Origin: Campylorhamphus procurvoides
Taxonomy: Eukaryota; Chordata; Aves; Passeriformes; Dendrocolaptidae
Length of the DNA stretch: 64,000 nucleotides
Direction of reading: 5' to 3'
Assembly (NCBI GenBank): GCA_013396655.1
Contig: WBMV01008396.1
Location: 372,001 to 436,000 of the forward strand
This document shows positions 12,908 through 27,600 of the stretch, in pieces. The position numbers and the translations under genes were made by a program. Within the stretch, counting starts at the first letter, position 1; each line of letters begins with the position of its first letter. The notes under the pieces are model-generated. The model was given only the letters and a program-made list of their open reading frames with translations, searched no databases and was not told where the DNA came from.

Positions 12908-15900
12908 CACATAGCTATATACACACATACATGCACACACACTCTGCTTAGGTTATCTAATGTTGCTGGAAGTGCAAGAAATCAAACTAATAGTATAGTT
13001 GATATAGGATGTTAACCTAAAACTATATTTCATCTGAGCTATGAATTCATCAAATAAATAGTCCCTAAATTGTGAATAATATTGTTATTGATCCTTTCTT
13101 TAAAAATATGCCTTTCTGAAGATCACAGTAGTCTTTCCTTTGTAATTTTTCTGAAAGAAAGCTTGGTGGTTGTAGACCAGTATCAACTTCAGCCCCAGTA
13201 CTTTTGATGTTGTAGTAAAAGGATTTTTGCAAAATGTAGCAAAAAGAAAGATGAAGAGCAATCAGTTAAATTGTCATGTAAATACAAGCAACTTTGAGCC
13301 AAAATGGATTTAACAAGCTTCCTGAAATGACAGATGACTCAAATTATTTAGGAGGATTTTGTTCATGTGTGTTATCGATATGAGCATAATATATTCATGC
13401 ATGTTTATGAAACTGAAAGGAACTTAAGTATTCTTGTTTGTTATACCTTGAAGATCTGAATTGTCAAGAGTGACAGTTCTATTATTTTTTCTGTTGCATT
13501 TAGTAGAATAGAGAGTAAAGAATAGAAGGAAAGGAAAAGGTAAAGAAATCAGATCTGAAATCTGAATCTCATTCTGGACACCTCTGATTTTACACCAAAT
13601 GCTGTTGCAAACAAGGACACATCAGCTCAGGCAAGGTCCATAAATTACTGGAAAAATGTAGGTTGTGCAAGAAAAGCAAGTAAAACCTGTGGTTTTGCCT
13701 AGATCTAATATTTAAAAAATCAGATTGATTCTCTTTTCTGTGTTCTGAAACAAAAATAATTCAGCCCATAAGGTAGTTTAGCCAGCTCGGGCAAAAGATA
13801 CTTGTTTCAGCATCCCAGGATAGTTGTTCCAAACAATAGGATAAACTTTGCTCCATAAAACCGAATTCATCCCCTTAAGGAGACATGACTTAAGACTTAC
13901 TGTTGCTTCAAAGTACTTCAAACTGCTGGAATCTGTCTGCCTGAACCCCTGCTAGGTTATGAGGCAATGCAGTGCTGAAGGCCGGTAAAAAAGTATTAGA
14001 TAATATTATGGGCATGAATCTATGGAGAAAAGAAAGAAAAAAAAAGATTCCATATTTAAGAGTATCATAAAAACACCTCAAATACGCCAGAAGACTGTTA
14101 AAGATTAATCTTAAACAAAACTTTATTACATAAGTTTTATGTCTCTTCTGTTTGCTTGGAGTAAGGGATTTTTTGTTTTGCTCTTATTGTTTAGATGAAT
14201 TTTAAACTTTAAGGGTTTAAAATTCTGTTCAAAAGTAAAAGTGGAGGACTGGAACTCTGTTGTAGTTGTACAAAGTTACAAGATACAAAAGAAAATCAAA
14301 AGGCAAAAGCAAATTATCAACTCCTTGATTATTCAATACACTTCCATGAGAACTTCTTACATATCTATTTGTCTATGTTCAGAAATTTTAAAGCTCATTA
14401 GGCTACACTTCTGTTGCCTTAACATGATGGTAACAGTTTGCAGAAAGTGCAGGAGAACAAGGTTTTTGCCGCCTGAGTATATAATACATGCAGAAGCATT
14501 CCAATACTTAGGTATTGAAATAGGTATGTATTGCACTAATATACATAGCTCTTCCTAGTATGTGTATAAGAGAGTTTTAGACACATACTATAACATATAT
14601 TAAGCTCAATGTATACCATTATGAATTTCTGCCTACTGAAATCAAGGTAACAAGTCTGTGTGAAGAAAGCTCTTGTGTTATGCTAAATCCAGTCAGTAGA
14701 TCAAGTCTGTTCTATGACACAGAACCTAATACAGAAAACAAACATACACTGTTTTGTCATAACTAGCTGTCTTAATATATAAAGTGGACAGACAGCTGTT
14801 TGGAAGCATGTATGGAAAGTCTTAGAAGTCTTACTGTAAGTCTTGCTTGTTCAGTAAGAACAGAATTTTCAAAATGTTTGATTTTCGTAATTAACAATGT
14901 TATTTTTTTCGTATTTATGTGTACACTTATGTGATCTCAGAGAGCTTAGTTACATGATTTTGTTGATACTATAGTGTTAGCAAAAAGTAACATATCAAGA
15001 AAAACCTGATTCCTCACAGAAGATTAATTAAAATCATCTGTAAAGTCAGAGGGAAATAAATCAAAACATAATGTTTACATTTTTTTATTATTGTTGACTC
15101 TCTCTTTTCTCTCCTCTTACTCTGTCTCTAAGAATTGAACAGGAAATAAAGATAACAGCCATGAACTTAATGCACTAAATAGAAATGAACTATAGAGGCT
15201 TATTCAAGCAAGAATTCGACACTGGAAGTTTTCTGTCACTTCATGGCCCGAATCTTGGAAAACAGGTTGATGAATCTTTGATATGATATTATTTCTATCA
15301 TTTTACAGCCTGTGAAAGATTACACACTTATAACCTAAAAGATAACTCCCTTTAGTTTCTTACAGAAAATACATATAAAAGAATTTCAACCATCTGAGGA
15401 CTTAATCATCCATAATTTTCATTCTGAAATAAACTGTTCTAAAGACAAAATAAACAATCTTCATCTCTGTTTCATTTTGATACTAGCTTCTCTCTGAAGG
15501 CTGCTATGAGACTCACATAGTTGTGACTGTTGCATTGGCTCCTGCACAGTGAAATCATAACCATTGTGCAAGGCATCCTGAAGATTTTCCTGCTTACTTC
15601 TGTCTATACTTGTCAGACAATAATCCTCCTATTACTTCTGACACAGTGTTTATTAGAAGCTGACTTGAGGGAGGAGAAGGGAGTTTGGGGACAGGGGGAG
15701 GGCAGGAAGGGAGAGAGAGTTAGAGAAGTAAAAGCACTTACAATGCTAAATACGAGCAGCTATCAAAAAGCCTGTAAAAGCTATTGTAGTTTGTCTGCAA
15801 TGCAGGTCCAAGCACAGATAAGGCACCTAATGAAAATAAATGAACCCTAAAACAATGGGAAAACAAACAAAGCTCATGTATTGAAAAAGGAATCGTTACC

Positions 15901-18900
15901 ATTCATTTAGGGAGAGAGAAACTTTATCTAATCAGATATCAATTAACTAATGATAGGTCAAACACTTCTGACAGAAGTCTTTGTGATCAAGACTTCATCT
16001 CACACTGTGAATAGCAGCTCTAGTGGCAAGAGCAGCAAGAGGGTAAGAGCAGCAAGAGACCAAGAAAGATTGAGAGTGAAGACATGCTCTGCAGGCTACC
16101 AATTTTCCAGCTTCCTTCTGTCAGACACTGCCAGACTGCTTTAGTAGTATGAGATACAGGGAGCGTAGAGAGATAATAAGCTGAAAGTGAGCAATTTTCC
16201 AAGGGAAGAAATGAGATGGGGTGAACACCTAACAGCTGCCAATCAGAATTCAATGACACTATGAGGATACTTACCTGACAGTTGATGAGTGACAATCTAG
16301 TGGGTCTGTACAACCTCTCAATCTGCACTTTTGTAAATAAATTGCATTAAAAAAATATATGGTTGAAAATACAAAAGTTGGAAGACTCCATTTTCTCCAA
16401 ATATCTGTATTATTTTACAAAAGTATTTAAGATAGTAATCTGATGGGGCTTTCGCAGTCTTATACATGCTGAACTTACTACTTAAATGTAATAAGTCCCA
16501 AAAAAGCATCAAATATTTTTATGTCAGGTCTGGTGGTTTTTTACCCCGTGAAAATGGAAGGAAAATCTTGGCTGGATACAAATGGCATACACTGTTGATG
16601 TAGGAGTCAGGTCAACAGCAATAAATGCTTTCATGGCCCATCTTAAAACAACTTTTTCATCTCTTCTGGAATTAGAATAATTTCTGATGATAATCTGCCA
16701 TATTACTTAATTTTTTCAGACATGCAATCTTACACTTTTTAATTTCCATAGTAATCCTCAGAGTTAACCTATTCTGAGGAGGCAATTGATTGCAATGTGA
16801 AAGACCTTACACTTTATGGAGGACTAAAGAAATTTTATGGAGACATAAGTGAGAAGACAAGCTTCGATATCATAATTGTGATCTCTTTATTATATCATTT
16901 CTAGGATTTGTTGAGTTTCTACTGTGGGAGGATTCCATTTTCACTGCCTAATCTAATTTTACAGTAGTCTGAAATAATATATTTCTATATACATCTATGT
17001 GGGTTTTTCCCCCCTCTTTCCTGCAATTTGGTCTCATGCGATTTCTATTAAAGTGATACAGAAAATGAGGGTATTGTGAACTGTTCCTTCCAATAGCGCA
17101 AATTAGATGTGAAGCACCATAGCATGACTATAGTCCTGTTTTTTCTAAAAATGTTGCTATTGTTTCACCTTATCATTTGGGGGTTTAATTTAACTGATCT
17201 GCTGGTAAATGAGTAAATTAAGTGACCCATCATAATATGAAGGAAAATCTGCAAACCCTCCCCAGTTCACAGAGTTGTCAGTGGGAGGAAATGACATAAA
17301 TTGTTCCCGAGATTTCCAAAATGTATCACCTTCACCTACAGTGCACACAGTACTAGCCTCTCAGCCTAAAGACCAGATCCATATTTTTATTTCATAGAGG
17401 CTGTGAGAATTGCAGAAATTTCCTGACTTAGAATTCTCCAGTGAAAACTTCCTTACATCCTTCAGCCTTTTCTTCTCCTTCACATATAGGAAAAAAGTAA
17501 GATTTTAGCTTCTCTTTCTTTAGCACAGGACCTTACTTCCTTGCAGGATAACCTTCAGAGATAATTTAGGAAGAAACATACTGACCCTTTGTGTAGAAGG
17601 AAATGTGGAGAAAGGAGGACAGAGAAGACAATACAAAAAACAACTCTCTCATAGTCTTGGATGAGAAGGGCTCTCAGACAGAGAAAGAAAATGATGCAGA
17701 ATTAAAGAATTCACAGGTCTGTGAATGCTGTCATTTTCAATGTGCTAATCAAATTCTTAACATCACCCACTGAAGTATGTAAATATAACCTCCTTTATTT
17801 TAATAGAGAAACTGAAGAAAAAAAGATGTATTAAGTGGCCTGATTTGTAATAAAATCACTTGATAAACAAAGGTTAAACTTGAGAGTTTTGGTCTCCAGC
17901 CTTGAACTCAGTTCTGAAAGTGTGATAGTTCTAACTAACAGAAGACAAAACAGGGTAAACTGCTGTAATGGCCAATAGACTTTTCACATCAGTAGCAGAG
18001 CCCAGCCAGGTAACAAAACCAAAATAACTGAATGCTGATAGAGGAGCAATTAGGGTTACTGCTAATTCACAGTCATGGGTCTTTCCCTTCCAGAATAAAA
18101 CCTTATGCTAATATTGCATTAGCAAAGGGCTACACTGGGAAGCAGGTAACCATGACTGGTGCCTACAATATGACTGCCATTCACTGCTCCAGGCTCACTG
18201 CTCAGATGGCAGGAAGTGTGCACTGAAGCCAAGGGAATCTATACCTATTATGTCCTTTTACCATAAGATAAATCTAAAGACTGGCACTTGATCAGCTACA
18301 TATGTATAAAAGTTACAGGACTTTATCAAAAATATTTCTCTATATAGTTATATTTTATCACAGTGAAATGCACAAATAACTTCATAACAGAATCCTTAAT
18401 TAAGTATATAATAATCTGTTTACATATTCAAAGTCTAATTGTCAGTAGGCTATGATTACAGGATAAAAGAAAAAGATGCAGTTCAATATACAGTATTTGG
18501 TAATGGACTTCACTCTGAAATTTCACTTACTGTAGGTACTTTTCCTGCAGCGCCTATTGGTCTTTTACTCAACACGGTTTTTAAATTAATACATTACTAA
18601 CAGGACAGATGGGCATAATCCTTCTGTTAGAACCAAAACTCTCCCAGCAAGGTATGGAGGAAAATGCAGGTCTAACCTCTAAACATTATGAAATTAGCTT
18701 GATAGCATATATTTGACTGGGTCTGTGAACAGCTGGATCAAGCTAACAGCAGTGATGAGATGTGACTGCATTCCTGGAACCTTGTACAGGGCCGCAGACA
18801 GGGCTGGCTGCAGAATGATGACTAAAAAGATTCTATGCACCATTTCCAGAATCAAGGCAGCTGGTGAACGATGTACAAAGCTTGACCTTATCTGACAAAC

Positions 18901-21900
18901 CATCCAGCTCCCTTTCATGTCAGGAATGAACCTATTCTCTTTGCCAAGTCTTCACTGGAAGCACAATCTGTCTGATCTTTCATAATTCTTCCAGATCTTA
19001 CCTTCTTTGTCAGTTAGCCTACCAGCTTTTACTCCACTATCAAATTTTTCTGAGCTTTTTGTGTCTGAAAATACAAATTTGCAAGTGTAGTAAATGTTTC
19101 ATAGGCCTGTTTCCATTATCTCTGAAACATCTGGAAAAACTGTGACTACACTGCTAAACATTTCTTCTACAAAACAACAGGTGGACTCAAGTGATTTGCA
19201 AGACAGTTTTGAAGAGCAGTAATGTTGCTGTAAAGCAGGAATCTTCCAATCTGCCTCTTTTTTGGCAATATAGTTACTAAACATAAATGGTGCTACTTTT
19301 ATCTCTAGAAGAATATGAGAAGAATCATTGCCAGTTCAAACGTGTATCACTATGTGTATGTCACATTCCCATATTTCACCCTAGACTGACGGCTGTCATA
19401 AACAAAGTACTGAGCTAAGAAATTCAATGGTAGCTATGATTATATTCTTATATTTTCGACACTAGCTGTGATTTACTTAAAATAGAGATGTCCATATAGA
19501 GGTAATTTTTCTTGTTCTTATGTCACAGCTACAGAAGCATAGAACATATTCCTAGGTTTATATTATTTCAGCTCAGTAGACAGACAAAATTACTAGGTTT
19601 ATATGTTTTAGAAACCAAGGCTAAAGAATCAAAACAATTAAACTGTCCTAGACATCATTTAGCTAGAAATAAACCTAAACTAACTTCAGTACATATGCTG
19701 CTAAGTAATGAGTAGCTCATCATAGAAAAAAAAAAAAAAACCCAAACATCTTTAATAATGTGTCAAACCCCCATGAAATCATTAACGTATACCTACAGTG
19801 TTGGAGAACAAATTCACAATGGGCATACCATGATGGCAATAACAGTCACAAGCCAAATTCTTAACTTCCATATGGTCACTCGGCATGGCTGGAGTACTAG
19901 AGTGCTCCGGAAATTTCCTGCTAACAAAGTGCTGTTGGTAGCCATAATGAAACAGCTGTCATAATTTAGACTGTATTTGGCATAGGAACAATTCCAGGGA
20001 CAGAAAGACACTGTTCCTTGGTGTTGCTTTGTTGTGGGCCTATAGAATTCATCTTTGTCATAAATAACAACCAAAGAACAGCCCAGACATAAATTAAAAC
20101 CAGTGCCACACATGTTAATTGGAAGCAGTTCATTTTTATAAAGCATTTAAGAAAAGAATGCTTCCACATACCTACCTTTTGCATATTTTTCCCTTACAAA
20201 GCAGTGCAATTGATCTATAATGTGCAACATCATAGGTACTGAAAATTGTGGTTTCCTCAAAATCACAAGGATACCAGGTGAGTTCCAAGGCCTCAGAGGT
20301 TTAAAATACTACAGGTATGAGGGTAGGGGAGGCTGAGGGGAAAAATGTACTCTTCCTTTTTTTTTTTTTTAAATACTAAAGCCTTTATTTTTTTGTTGTT
20401 TTTACAGTATAGTGATTTTTTTTTCCTAACTGATCATGTTCATCCTTGTAACTTGGCTATGTTGTCAGTCACATAGAGATTACGAGTCTATTCAACTCTG
20501 GAGTTCACCTGTGACCACTGCAAATACTTGCTAATGTGTGTGCTTTCCACAGAGAGGCAAAAGGCTCTCTCACTTGATTAGTTTATTGTGCACAAAGAAA
20601 GTAAGCCATACAAGGTTATTGTGTCTACTGGGCACAGAATTTAGAGACATCCCAAAGAATGTACAGGCATCTTACTGTGTATCTGTCTGAAAAGGCATGT
20701 AATTTCCCATATGTCATGATGATAGTTCAGGCAGGAAGAAAGAGACTGCACATTGTCTGTTTCTCCACACTAAGATCTGGGGAAAGGGAAGCTCTTTCCC
20801 CTTAAAGTACTCTCCTCATAATTAGATTTTCATTATATCATCTATCTTCATCTTTTACATGTATATATATTACTTTATCTGACAGTTTGTCTTCTTTCAT
20901 GAATGACCTCATATTCAAAAGTTTTTTTATGGACAGACTGTACCATGTTGCAGGAAACAGAAAGAGAAATTTAAGATCCATGAAAGAGCAGGCAGTTACT
21001 TGATAGTAAATTACTTTGTAACAGTGAATAAGAAGTAGTACTGCCTGTAATTCTAATGATTCTTTTAAAAGATTTTATAACAAGCCATTGTTACAATTTT
21101 TATTGGCATTTTCATTTTATAATTAAATTTCCCTTACAGGGATTATTTAGCTTATCTTTCTGGGATCATATTTACATGAAAGCTAATATTTGGTAGTGAG
21201 AAATACTGCAAACGTAAGGATGAGTTAACTAACAACCTAGTGCTCAGAAAACATGCTCTACTGATTAACACCATCTCAGCATCCTGGATATCTGAACAAA
21301 TGGAACATCAACAGAGAGGTAACAAGTGAGGTGTAGTCATAAAGACTGTCGACATCTTTTGATGTCATATATATAAAGTGCAAGAACAAGCTTTGGAGTG
21401 TAAAAGGAATTCTTCATCTCTGAAGTATAAATGACAAGTTGAGAAAGATGCAACCAAGAATGGAAGTGCTACATGTACTATGTTGTAGAAAGAAAAAATA
21501 CTTCCAAAGAAACCTTAGGGAAGTATTGTTTTGCTTCTAGCATTAAAATGTGCTCAAAAGCTTTTCACCATAGAAATGACAGATGCTTGGCTAGGATTAC
21601 TTCATTAGAAGAGTTAAGCAAAAATGGTTTAGCTACATTGTAAAACTGAATTTCAAGACCTCAGGACAGGCTTCATTTAGATCCTCTTCTAGGTTATTAA
21701 TTGATTGGATTGACCAAGTAAAATACTCCCTTAAAATGTAGAAGTCCAGAAACAATCTCTGAGAGAGGTGAGATTAGTTTCTAACAATATGGTATTTTCC
21801 CTCACTTCACTTTGATTTAAAGGATACAATTGGAGGCAATAATTAGCTCCAGCTGGGAGGCTTCCTAAATTTTGTTTGTGTTAACTAACTGGATACTTGT

Positions 21901-22257
21901 ACTACATAGTGATGTGAGCACTTTAGCATCATCACAGTAATATGCAAAATGTAATAAGTCACAACAATAAGCAAAATTACTGGTTTGTATTTTAATATAT
22001 ACATTTTTATTTGCCTTTTGTTGGACCTCTGTTTTTTTGTTTTAATGTTTACTTGTACTAAATAGAAGATTACAATTTTTAATTAGAAATATACTGTATA
22101 TTTTGCAGATATTAAAGCAAGAAAATTAGATTCTTTGCAGATGCGCTATAGCAATTATTGAACATGAATACGCAAGTAATTACTATGTTAAATACCTTAT
22201 TCAAATAAGCAGAGTACAAATTAAAGCTATCCTAGTTTGTCTGAAATCCATAGCCAG

Positions 22258-22340
22258 CTCTGAAGTGGGAATTTTTTCTTCTTTTTCTTCCTGTTTTTCT
22301 TTCTGTTTTTTTTTTGTTTTTTTTTTTTTTTAAGAAAAAA
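22258..22340. repeat. Pyrimidine/T-rich low-complexity tract
   Basis: A T-rich run with interspersed C and G, ending in about 12-14 T. It produces a spurious lysine-rich frame on the minus strand (22227-22442). Confidence 0.85.
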
Positions 22341-23427
22341 GCAACAATAAATATTCATGTTCAGTGTTCTAAGCAGAATGACCTCAGTTTTCTGCACCTT
22401 TGCATCTTTGAAATCATACCAAGAAGGTAGACATACACCCACTGAACTTACTAAACAGAAACAGATTCCAAATTAAAATAGACTGTCTAGAAACAAAATA
22501 TGCATTTTAAATAGTATGAATAGGATGGGAAAACAAGTGGTGCAGGGGTCTTTTTCTATCCTGAATGTATCGCATCAACAAAAAGACAGAAAACTTACAT
22601 TCTGCCTGAGTAAACTATCAAGGGTCATTTGAGATTTGACACGTTAGCATTCTTGTGAAGCAAACCCTGAATCTTCAGGTGCACAAAGTGCCTTTTTCCC
22701 CTTCTCTTATCTTAGAATGCTAACCTGTTTATCTATTTGCTCTTCTATTCATAATAATGCACAAAACCAGGATATCTTAGATGGTCTATAGTGAAAGAGT
22801 TCTCCCCTCTAAATGTCTTAGCATTAAAAAAAATAAATCAGTTATTCTTTCTAATGTATTTTCTACAAATTGAATCACCAGCTAAACCCCAGCTATAATA
22901 ACACTGTTGCCACTCCATGAATAAGAGAAGACCCAGTCAACCTATTTCCAGACCAATCCCTGAAGGATTAGGTCCCCAGTGAGACTTAGAAGTAGACACT
23001 TAACTGCTCTTAATAAGCCAGACTTAGTTATTTCTACACAACATTGGAAGCAAACTTTCTCAGGAAATTAAGGAAATTGCTGACTGAAGGGACAGGTGGC
23101 AACTGAGGATTTAAATGTTGTACTTTGACTAAAGCAGCAATTAAAACCTAAGTTGTCTGCGGAACAGATGGCATCATAGGAGAAGACATGATGGATACAT
23201 CATTTCATTTGAGCAATTTTAGATAGGTAGATTTAGGAGGAGTACTATAAAAAATTAATGCAATATAAATATTCTTTAATCAATATATCAACACTGCAGT
23301 TTATCTTAAAATGAGGACAATAATAAATTCAGAAATACTCCCTTCAGCAATTTTTTATTATAAGAACAACATGTTTGGTTATGCTTAATGTCAGGACAGT
23401 ATATTTAAAAACAGAAATTAATATTGC

Positions 23428-23479
23428 ATGGTATTTTTTTAGCAATTTAATAGAATTAAATTGCTAAAAAAATAACCAT
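23428..23479. repeat. Near-perfect 52-nt hairpin
   Basis: Left arm 23428-23451 (ATGGTATTTTTTTAGCAATT + TAAT) and right arm 23455-23479 are inverse complements over 24 positions with one extra base, closed by a 3-nt loop (AGA). The arms are AT-rich. It may be a small foldback (MITE-like) remnant or chance; the very short loop argues against an ordinary pre-miRNA. Confidence 0.85.
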
Positions 23480-24638
23480 CAAAACTAAAGATACCATTTT
23501 GGTTACTTAAAAGAGATGAAAAGAATGAGGACATTGAATAATCTTAAAGCATATGGGTAATCATATACTCCAAATGGGTAGAAGAGCTTATAAACTTTTA
23601 AAACTTAAAAAAAAAATGTTGCTTGAATGAAAATAACACTGAAAATTAAATGAAAATAGATTTAGAGAGAAAATCATGGTGTTTGGTTTAGGCCCTTGAA
23701 ATTTACCTATTATAAGCTAAGATATTCATAGAGACTCACTTTATGGTCAACAGAAAAGGCAAAAGAGGTTATCTCCGCAGAGCAATTCTGCTAGGTATCC
23801 CAATCCTACACTAACTACAAAAGTGATATAAAAAACTTGGTCAGGTTACCCTCTGAAGCTATGGAAGGTAAATGGTTTGGTTTAAGCCAGAAAGTTGAAT
23901 GAATTCAGGTATATTCACTCAGAGAATTCTGATAACAACTCCTATTAATTTGAGGAGATTTTTCCATTGGAATATTCTTTTTTTTTCTGTTGGAAACTGG
24001 TTTTCCACATATATAAAAATTCTTGGAAGACCTTTTAATTGCAAGATCAAGTTACTTTCATTGTGCAGCAGGACTGGAACACGATGATAAAATTAGGGAC
24101 CCTGCCTGACCACTTTCACTGTTCATACACCTCTAGATGGGTTCAGGAAATAAAGACAGAAGGTGAGGAGACTTCTACCTTTCACTTCTATTTGACCTTC
24201 TGGAAAATCTTGTATGAAAATGTGCTATCAGGCCTGAATAGATTTTTGTCGTATCCTTTGCCCCACTCTGGTCCCAATTCTCTCCACTGTGAAGAGAGAG
24301 TAGAAATAAATTTATTTTATTTTTCATGTTAATTTATGGAAGCTTTTTTTTTATTGCTTGAATTTTAGATATCATTTACCATTCCCAAGGGATGGAATGA
24401 AATGAAGTCACTTGACAGCTAAAGAGTAACATGCTGTAGGATATAACTAGACATATTTTATTTGTCTTGGATAATTCCTATGGAATTAGGATTTAAAGAA
24501 GAATAACGACTATCCATTCTGCTTTCTGGAAGCAAAGGAAAGATCAGATTAGGTTATGAGAGAGTTGTTGGGAAGACAGAGTACATGTCAAACCAATATG
24601 TCATAAAATATATGCCATAAAATTACTTCAAACAATTG

Positions 24639-24678
24639 CTTTCATTATGGCTTTAATGGCTTTAGACCATAATGAAAG
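24639..24678. repeat. Inverted repeat, 12-bp perfect arms, 16-nt loop
   Basis: CTTTCATTATGG at 24639-24650 and CCATAATGAAAG at 24667-24678 are exact inverse complements. The loop contains a CTTTAATGG echo of the arm. Confidence 0.8.
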
Positions 24679-27600
24679 AACTTAAAACAAAATACTCATA
24701 AGACTAATAACAAAGGACTTAGGGTTAGGTCTAGCTGTATTTAGCAATCTCATTATTGTGCAGAAATGACACAAGGAGATCACAGGAATTAGAAATAAAA
24801 TGAGGGGAAAATTGCATGTAGTTTCAGAGAACCTGATTTAAAGAGAAACTTTCTCTGGAATAGAAAAAAACCCACTTCTAAACCTCAGGCCTGAAACCAA
24901 ATAATCACAGAGATGTGTTCTCTCTTTCTGAACTTTAAAAGGGGTTTTAGTGTTCTGATCTCAGGCCACCTAATAAGCACTTACTTCTCTACTGTCTGTG
25001 ATAAATATCAATGGTGGGCAGATGGAAAGATATAATATAGATGTTACATCTTTACAATAATGTCCTATGACAGAGGAGTCCTGCTGTTGGGGTGGAATCA
25101 ACATTAAAGACCTGTTGTGGTAGTTCCACCAGCTGTGATTTAAAAGTGATAGGATTACTTTTCACAAGATTGTATCATCAGCTGCATCCGTGCATGAAAA
25201 ATCTGAGGAAATATTAAATAATAAGGATGTTAAGAGACTAACAATAATTTTCTCTACTGAAATTTCAAATCTTCTAGTCACAGTTTGGTTTAATTAAGAT
25301 ATTGAGTGAATGGTTACACATTCAGGGTACCACACAGTAGGTAAGTGTTAATCTTAGTTTATTTCATACCTTTTTTTTCCTGCTTTGGGTGTTGTGAGGG
25401 TTTTTGTGTTTTGTTTTGGTTTTTTTTTCCTTTCTTGGTTCTTTTGCATCTTTTTTTTTATGCAGCTGTTTGTTTCTACACAGCTTTCTCTTTAATAAAA
25501 CAACTCTACACTTTATGTATACTGAGAATGTACAAACTTCACTGCATTAATACAAAGTTGAAGGGTGAGGAAGTACCAGAAGACCTGGAGGCAAGCAAGC
25601 TGTTAAGACCCCAGATGGCCTGCACAGGGGAAAACTTTCCATGACAGGAAGACGTTTGGACATGTGAAAGCTGAATAACTTTGTTTACTGCAGAAAATAG
25701 TAACCAGATCATCACATCAACACATGGGATTCTACTGCAAAGGGAAAATCTTGTCACTACATGAAAATTAAATCAGTGATGCTTCAGCACATCTACTGCC
25801 TCTTACTTTTTCATCATGTGAATGGCAGTGATTCCCTTCAGGGGTTTGTGGCTTTTATGAATTGCAGCACATAGTTAAGTTCACCCAGATTTTAAATATT
25901 TGAATTGCACTATGGCTTTAATGTAAATCTATGTTAATACAGGATCCTATATTCATATAGATAATCCTAGGATACCTGAGGCAAACAAAAAATAAGACAG
26001 TAAAAATCAATTAAACCAACCAAACAAAAACACAAACCCAAAAATACCCAACCCACAACAGGAGTCATTATCACTAATACAATAATTAGCTGGCTAATTG
26101 GTTAATGGTAAGCCTCTGAAGTTAACATAGGAATAAGCATGGCATAATTTCTTGTAAACGTGTGAGCAAACAAAATAATTTTCACAAGAAAGTATATTGG
26201 TTCATGATTATTTTTGTTCTGAAAGTAGAGTAGAACTAAATTAATTTTCTTTATAGCTAGAATTTAAAGCACAATTACTCACAAGCATTAGTTTTAATTT
26301 AAGAATTCATTTTCTGGAGTGTCCCAAGAGAACAGTGACCTGGAGCAGCCAAGACCATAAAGACAACCAGAAAACAGAGCTGAATGCTATCAATCGAAAA
26401 GGAGTGGTATGATTCAGTAATGGCCACAAAGAAGCCAGGGGAAGAAAATTAGCTCAGCAGACATTCTAGAGTTATTGTATGCTTCATAAGAAGAAATTAA
26501 CATTTAAAAGAGTCTATATTTTTCTCAAGATCTTTCAAATCTCAGATTCACTTAGTTCCTTGCTTCACTAAAACAAAATTAATTTAACAATACTCCAAAC
26601 TTATTAATGTCATGTATTTCATGGCACCAGTAACAACACTGCTGTGTCCATTATGTGTGTTTTCTCATAAATAATCTGTGAGCATTCTGTAGCAAATTTT
26701 CATCCATTTTCTGTTGACTAATTTAGCAGAAAACATCCTTGCAAAGTGGATCTGTACACAGAAGACTACAAATGCAAATTAATGATCTGATCCAATACCC
26801 ATCTATTCACCTGGAGACTTTCAGCACAATACTCTGGTATTTACTAGCACAGGAATACAAAGTTCAGCAATTAAAAAAAAAAAAAAGTCATGAGGATGTC
26901 CTCAGTAAATTGTGCAAAGTTTCATATCCTACACTAGCTACAGAATCAGATTCTGCTGATAAAACTTTTTCTTCATGGCACCTGGTAACATCCATGTATT
27001 AAGTTTCTTGCCACTGAGCTTTGTAGCAGCTCTATTCCTAAACTTTTAGTGAATCACTACCTAGTTCCTGGGGGAAAGAAGTTTTACTTAATTCTTTTGA
27101 TTTTATTGTTTTGGTAATCATTTAAAATACTCACTATTTTCAGAAAACTGTCAGGAGATCTACAGCAAAAAATAATACAATTTGTATAGTCTAGCTAAAT
27201 TGCAATATTTAATAAACAAGACACATTATTTATTGTCCTGCAGGACAATCAAATATTGTCAATGTCTTTGGTCTACAGGGATTTTGTCTTCTATTTTTTA
27301 TGGTGGTTTGCAAAATGCTAATTTTAGTGTGAATTATGCAAACACAGTTAGAGAACATGCTTCATACTACATATACACATTTTCACACTGAAAATTATGC
27401 TCAGTTCTTTTTATAAAGGAGCTACAGTAAGTGAACTACAAATCATTACGCTTCTAAATCAATCTTGATTAAAGGAATAGATTTTAGACCAGATCACTTA
27501 CAGGTAAACGTGACCCTGAATCCCAGTGCACATAGCAGGTTGGCTGAAAGTGTGTGTCATTTGCCTCTGGGCAAGTACAGAAGCATTGTAATACAGCAAT

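Noticed and set aside
18694..18918. Region open on both strands, slightly GC-richer, considered as a missed GRIK2 exon or a retrocopy
   Set aside because: Neither strand matches the expected kainate receptor peptides, and no repeat or splice-site pattern was found.
19814..20146. 110-codon minus-strand open frame with several cysteines
   Set aside because: No recognisable domain, no splice context, and the composition matches the intron; a frame of this length is expected by chance in 64 kb.
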